From contig JANVCC010000153.1 of the NCBI GenBank assembly GCA_025345505.1, positions 1,547,911 to 1,611,910 of the forward strand: DNA of 64,000 nucleotides, read 5' to 3'. Below are positions 59,435-64,000 of this stretch, one piece after another. The stretch comes from Todiramphus chloris collaris (lineage: Eukaryota; Chordata; Aves; Coraciiformes; Alcedinidae). The position numbers and the translations under genes are program-made. The notes beneath the pieces are model-generated. The model was not told where the DNA came from. It searched no databases and saw only the letters and a list, made by a program, of their open reading frames with translations. Within the stretch, counting starts at the first letter, position 1. Every line of letters begins with the position of its first letter.

Positions 59435-60584
59435 AAATGTAATTGGTTCTTTGAAAGGGGGCAAGTCACTCCACATTTAGGATATAGTTTCTGAGATACG
59501 CTCGTGGGATTGGCAAATATGGCACAGGATATTTATGAGACATGAGCCCTTTTGGAGGGGCAGGTGGAGGCCCCTTGGGTGGCACTAGGCCCTTATGGCC
59601 TGCAACAGAGTTGAACCCTTGGTGTGCACTAGGACATGAGATTCATTTGTCCAGCTGATGATATCTACAATGTAGTGGTCTACATATGAGCAAGTCATCC
59701 AGGTTTCCTTTCCAGCCATGAAGATAAAATGCCATTTTAGGGCATAGTGCAATGTCCTTTCATGTAATGATATTTTTTTTTAAACGTCTTTAGGGTGAGG
59801 AAAATGTCTCTCTATAATCACACATTTCTCCTCTTCATCGACTATAAAGGAGACAGAAAAAGATGTCTCTGTTGCAGATGTCTGAATGTACATGTCCTAG
59901 AGTGTGACCTGAAGGAATCAGTCCACAGACACCATTGCACAACAAATTCACATCTCCGCTTAGGGCTCAATCTCATGGTCAAGCAAGTGGAGCTCAAATT
60001 ACTACGTGCTAGTTGACCCACGGCCATCCTACATATGTGGATTCCTAGCCTACAGCAAATGCGAGTGAATGTGATTTAAATTAACCCTTTTTTATTGTGG
60101 GTAAGCAAAGTCTAATTACCTCACTTGCTGCAGGCTAGCAGTGAGCACACAGACAGTTACCAAGGGTCAGCTGATGTGTGGTAACTTGTTGCACCACAGA
60201 AACTCAATCGTGAGTTTAATTTGCTATAACTTCCACACACAGGCAAACCCTTAGACCTGGATTCTAATCCCTCCTAAAGCCTCAGGCAGTACAAAAGTGA
60301 CTAAAAGTTGTATTAAGGAGACGGAGTGGTCACACCAATACCCCTCTCTGCTGGGAGGTGTTACAACACGGTGGGCATCGGTCTGTAGTCCTCCAAAACC
60401 TTCCATTTTTCACAAATGAAGTTATCTAACAGTGATAATAACAACCCAACCTAAATTCCTAAATCTTTTTACAGCTTAAAACTTTTACAGCTACTTGTTT
60501 TCTACTTTGAATCTGTTTCACTAAAAGCAGCCAGCACACCTTCTAACACAGCTGTGCCTAAAAGAAAGCAATAACCTCATTATT

Positions 60585-60622
60585 TCTTTATTTATTTCTA
60601 TAAATTAACATAAATAACTTAA
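60585..60622 (+). repeat. AT-rich low-complexity tract
   Basis: TTATTTCTTTATTTATTTCT and ATAAATT units. Confidence 0.8.
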
Positions 60623-62564
60623 TAGTACTCTTGATTCTGAGCCTGGAAACAACAAATTTAGGTCGCCAAAGGTCTTTAGTTGTAGGTACCATGACAGCCC
60701 AGCTAGCTTTAGGTCAGAGGCACTACCTCTTTGCTGTTAGAAGAGACATCTTCCAAGAGAGACACTGACCATATTTTTCCCTCATCCCATCTGTGTTGCC
60801 TGCTGTCCAGGTAGAACACAGACATGTTCAGCAGCAATCCCAACATAAGGGGAGACCTGCTCACCATAACGTGCCTAGGGCAGAGTACAGAAACTCTTGT
60901 TTCGTTGATCACCAGTGGTTCATAGGGCACTCCTGAAATGACTTTCTCAGCAGGGGACAAACTCCCAAACAGATACTTGATTATATGAGGACTTTTTTCA
61001 GTCTAGCAGTGAAATGGGAACCAGTAATGACTCACTGAAACCAGTCAAATTCAGCTCAGAGTTAGATCTGAAGTTTATAAAGCCCCAACTGTCCAAAAAA
61101 AAGTGGATTCTCCCTCTCTCTTGACAGCTTCAGGATCAAAACTGAAATTTTTTCCCCAAAATGCATTTCAGTCCCATACAAGCTGTTTGAGTGACTAGGG
61201 GAAAAAGTGAAATCCTCATTGTCATCTTAAGAAATGATCTTGTAGAGCCTTATATCCCAAACCCGCTTTGAAATGAGTCAAAATATCAGCCACCTAATGC
61301 TGAAGTTTCTCGGGATAGGACTTCGTTCATGGACTGAGACACATACACATAGATGTCTGCATACAAAAATATCCAATGGGGCTATTTCTGGCTTTATGGA
61401 ATTCACCACACACAGAATATTTTGCAAGCAAACCTTATCTGTCCAGGACTGGAGGGGTTCCCAGTCATCTCTGGGACTAAGTTATCAGTATTTCTAAGAA
61501 AGCCCTGGAAACCTGGACAAGTATTATGCTAAAGAGCTGACCTTGCTACTCCCACCATTCCCTCTGACTTCCTAAATAATGCACATGCATAGACCTCACT
61601 CTACTGACAAATGAAAAAATTATTTAAAATGTGGGTGAAGCACAATGTCAGGACCAGGAAAGTGAAGGGAAAGGTGTTCAGATATCGTGGGGTTGCAGGA
61701 AAGCAGATGAATGTTTCAGTTAAACAAGGTCAATTTTGTTTAAATGTTGCAAAGCTGATAATTTGCCTTTTCTTAGAAATTTGATTGTTATCACTTTTGC
61801 CGTAATGGTAAGGATGAGATAATCATCATTAAAAGAAAAATTGCCATAGGGCTTTGAAGGTTGGTGGAGACCAGACCCGTACTCTGCAAAGCCACAGCAG
61901 TTGCAGTGAGATCTCTCATTTACTTCGGAGGTTCTGAGGATATCTCCCTGTTTCCAGGTTGCCTCAGCTGAATACACAGCCACAAAAGCCTCATGAAATG
62001 CTGAGATTCATGCTTATGAAACCAGTCTCGAGACAGAGACTTTCTCACTGTAGAGGGTTGAAGCGAAGCAAGAAGGAAGCTTCCAGAGACTCACAGCTTG
62101 GTTAAAAACTTCCCTGGAGTCAAGGTTGCTATAGTGTTAGCACAATTAGACTTTGAAAAGATGTGTAGGTACTAGCAAACTTCTCAAGCCATAACACTGC
62201 AAACAGCTTCCGCAGCTTCCTCAGCCGCAATGACCTCATATTTCATCCCTGCACTGTAATACCGTTGGTGTGATATTTGTCAGCTGCGGTCCCCATCCTC
62301 TAGGCTATAGAGCTGTGCCAGTTCACACCATTTCAGCTTTAAACAGGTTCTCAAGGCTGCCAGACTTCAATAGATTTGCAGAAAAACCTCTTGGTTCACC
62401 AGGACTGAAACCTCACACATGCTCGTGGCAGAAACCAAAGCTGGTTCATCTCATCTGTCTGTAGACACCTAAAAGTTAGGAATCTAGTTAGTGATGTGAC
62501 CTAGGTCTCCTCTATCCTCATAACAGAAAGAACAGGACCTCAAAAGAACAAGTTGCTCTGTCCT

Positions 62565-62663
62565 AAGATAGATGTCCGGGTGAACCTGCTTTAGCAGAGG
62601 GATTGGACTAGGTGATCTCCAGAGGTTCCTTCTAGCCCCTATCATTCTCTGATTCTGTGATAT
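62565..62663 (+). mobile_element. Short CR1 3' end
   Basis: GGTGAACCTGCTTTAGCAGA, GGGATTGGACTAGGTGATCT, CCAGAGGTTCCTTCTAGCCC and CATTCTCTGATTCTGTGATA. Confidence 0.92.
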
Positions 62664-63814
62664 GTGGGCTGAACTGGCTTCTGGGGCAGTTAGTCCCTTC
62701 AAAAAGAGCCTACATGAAAGCCATTAACTAGATGTTTTTAGATGGCAAAAACTTGCCAATATGAATCCTACCTTTCTCCTGAGCCATATATGCACACACA
62801 CACAAAATTCAACAGCAAGTTTAGAGGGAGAGGTTTTCGAGTCACCTTTCAGCATGGTTAGCATGCACTGCTGGGAACTCAGCTTGATATTTCCCCAAAA
62901 TATTATCAAAGCTTCTGGCCAGTCAGAAACCATCAGCTGCCTTCTCAAGGGTGCAATGATGAACTCCTTTCCTTGCAAAGATCTTGGTATCCCCATTGCA
63001 GCCCTAAACGGATTAGCACTTTGCACACTAGTCCTATAGAAAAATGTGAATTAGCAGATTTGAGGCCAGTAACCCTTTCCTAGAGCAGCCAGAACTGGTT
63101 GTTCTAGAAGAAAATGTAAGTACCCTGCACAAGACATTTGTGGAATGTTGTTTGTTTGCATGAATCTTATTCTGGCCTTCAATAGCCAGATGCCACCCTA
63201 AGCCCAGAAACAAAACGTGCCAAGTACTTGTTGCCACTAATTATGCCAATCCTGAATATTTGTAATATCTCTGAAAATACTGCCTTGAAAATTTCTATTG
63301 AAAAACCCTCTTGAACCTTGTTAAGTTTTTTGGCCTGATTGACATCTTGTTGCTCACCCCAAAGCTAAAGACTGGCAGGTTCCACTTCTACCTCAGATAG
63401 AATATAAAACTCGTTTTCCATGGAAAGGGAGGTCATTGCAAGTCCTTTCCGAGGCCTTATTGGCATTTGGAGTAGACCTGCCTTCCCATTCAGTTTTCAT
63501 TTCTTAATGGCAAACTTTTTTCTTTCTCCTGAACTAACTCTGCAAAGCAGTATCTACTTCAGCTTGTTTATGAGCTTAACTGGAAGACTTGTGCTGTTTG
63601 CACCAGAGAGGATTTAGGCCTTTTACCTCTTATCTTCAGGCAAAAATCACCAGGGAAGGTCAAGGACTTGACAAACACTTAAGGCTTCTCACCAGACACT
63701 TTTAAAATAGGGCTAAAAACCTTCCAGACACCAACTGGCATCACATCAACGACATTTGTTGGGTGTTCAGGCACTCAGTCATAGCTCCCAACTTTAGTTG
63801 TCTAAAAGGTAGGT

Positions 63815-63945
63815 GTTTAGGCTGGTTCTAGAGTGGATGGAGAAAGATAGGCAACTCCAGACAGTGACTCATCACATCCACTAAAATGATACCTATCTCA
63901 GGAAGGATGAATCTCCTGCAGAAGATGCCCATCTTTCTAGAGGGA
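63815..63945. repeat. Fold-back family, copy D
   Basis: AGAAAGATAGGCAACTCCAG then GACTCATCACATCCA pairs with the complement of ACCTATCTCAGGAAGGATGA then ATCTCCTGCAGAAGATGCCC, ATCTTTCTAGAGGG. The CTATCTCAGG and GATGAAT words match the copies at 24343 and 38058. Confidence 0.55.
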
Positions 63946-64000
63946 GGTAAGACGATTAGCTCAGATAGTTAAGCGTTACATGGCTAAAATTAAGCGAGTC

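Larger units (their letters stand above)
31170..64000 (-). other. WNT3A: Probable WNT3A intron 1 (5' part runs off the right edge)
   Basis: Exon 1 should encode the signal peptide and end in Ile-Trp-Trp before a donor. On the plus strand that would appear as an AC-CACCA-[AGT]-AT-N-GG-type word, and no candidate with the right context was found. The interval is AT-rich and full of decayed repeats. Unlisted stretches hold nothing I can identify. Confidence 0.65.

Noticed and set aside
60255-60300. Another MIR-like B box (CCTGGATTCTAATCCC)
   Set aside because: The single motif is not followed by the MIR core.
31200-64000. WNT3A exon 1
   Set aside because: No CACCA-N-AT-N-GG word with a CpG-rich signal-peptide context was found.

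Overview
This window looks like non-coding DNA from a bird, inside one Wnt gene. The organism call rests on interspersed repeats. There are at least 14 fragments of CR1-type LINEs, many ending in the typical ATTCTATGA-like 3' tail. There are also a few very old amniote SINE remnants, and no L1 or Alu-type elements that I can see. I recognise only one protein-coding segment: a minus-strand exon at 30928-31169. Its 80 complete codons plus split codons match exon 2 of WNT3A, a secreted, lipid-modified Wnt ligand. It has a good acceptor (polypyrimidine then AG) and a consensus donor (GTGAGT), and its length is 242 bp.

Layout. The gene runs right to left. Positions 31170-64000 are read as part of WNT3A intron 1, and 1-30927 as part of intron 2. 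I searched both flanks by eye for exon 1 (the signal-peptide exon ending in Ile-Trp-Trp) and for exons 3 and 4 (WKWGGC, ENRPDAR and KCKCHGLSGSC motifs) and found none. They should lie beyond the right and left edges respectively. This intron assignment is an inference that depends on those exons being outside the window.

Intron 2 side (1-30927). The main content is a (GGAA)n tract interrupted by a 10-N gap (about 1865-2006), a 27-bp tandem repeat (3095-3182) and several CR1 fragments. There are also three or four stretches of unusual composition that look like conserved regulatory DNA: about 6480-6700, 7480-8420, 10330-10480 and 26060-26960. A CpG-enriched segment lies at 21930-22600. Two of these blocks (7480-8420 and 26060-26960) stand out most: balanced or GC-rich, repeat-free, and dense in TCF/LEF-, homeodomain- and SOX-like words.

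Intron 1 side (31170-64000). This is AT-richer and mostly decayed repeats: CR1 pieces at 31495, 45705, 51975, 58927 and 62565, a MIR-like SINE at 51636, a SINE tail at 48381, and several old palindromic (fold-back) elements. It also has two adjacent perfect hairpins at 41948-42011 and a C9-A27-T31 block at 43891-43957.

There is no sign of a new multi-gene system, a CRISPR array, a tRNA or rRNA gene, or an intact transposon. The most interesting unexplained structure is a dispersed family of imperfect palindromes of about 100-190 bp (for example 24343-24526, 33095-33215, 38058-38232, 63815-63945), together with the candidate WNT3A intronic enhancers. All repeat-family names come from memory of consensus sequences, not from a search.
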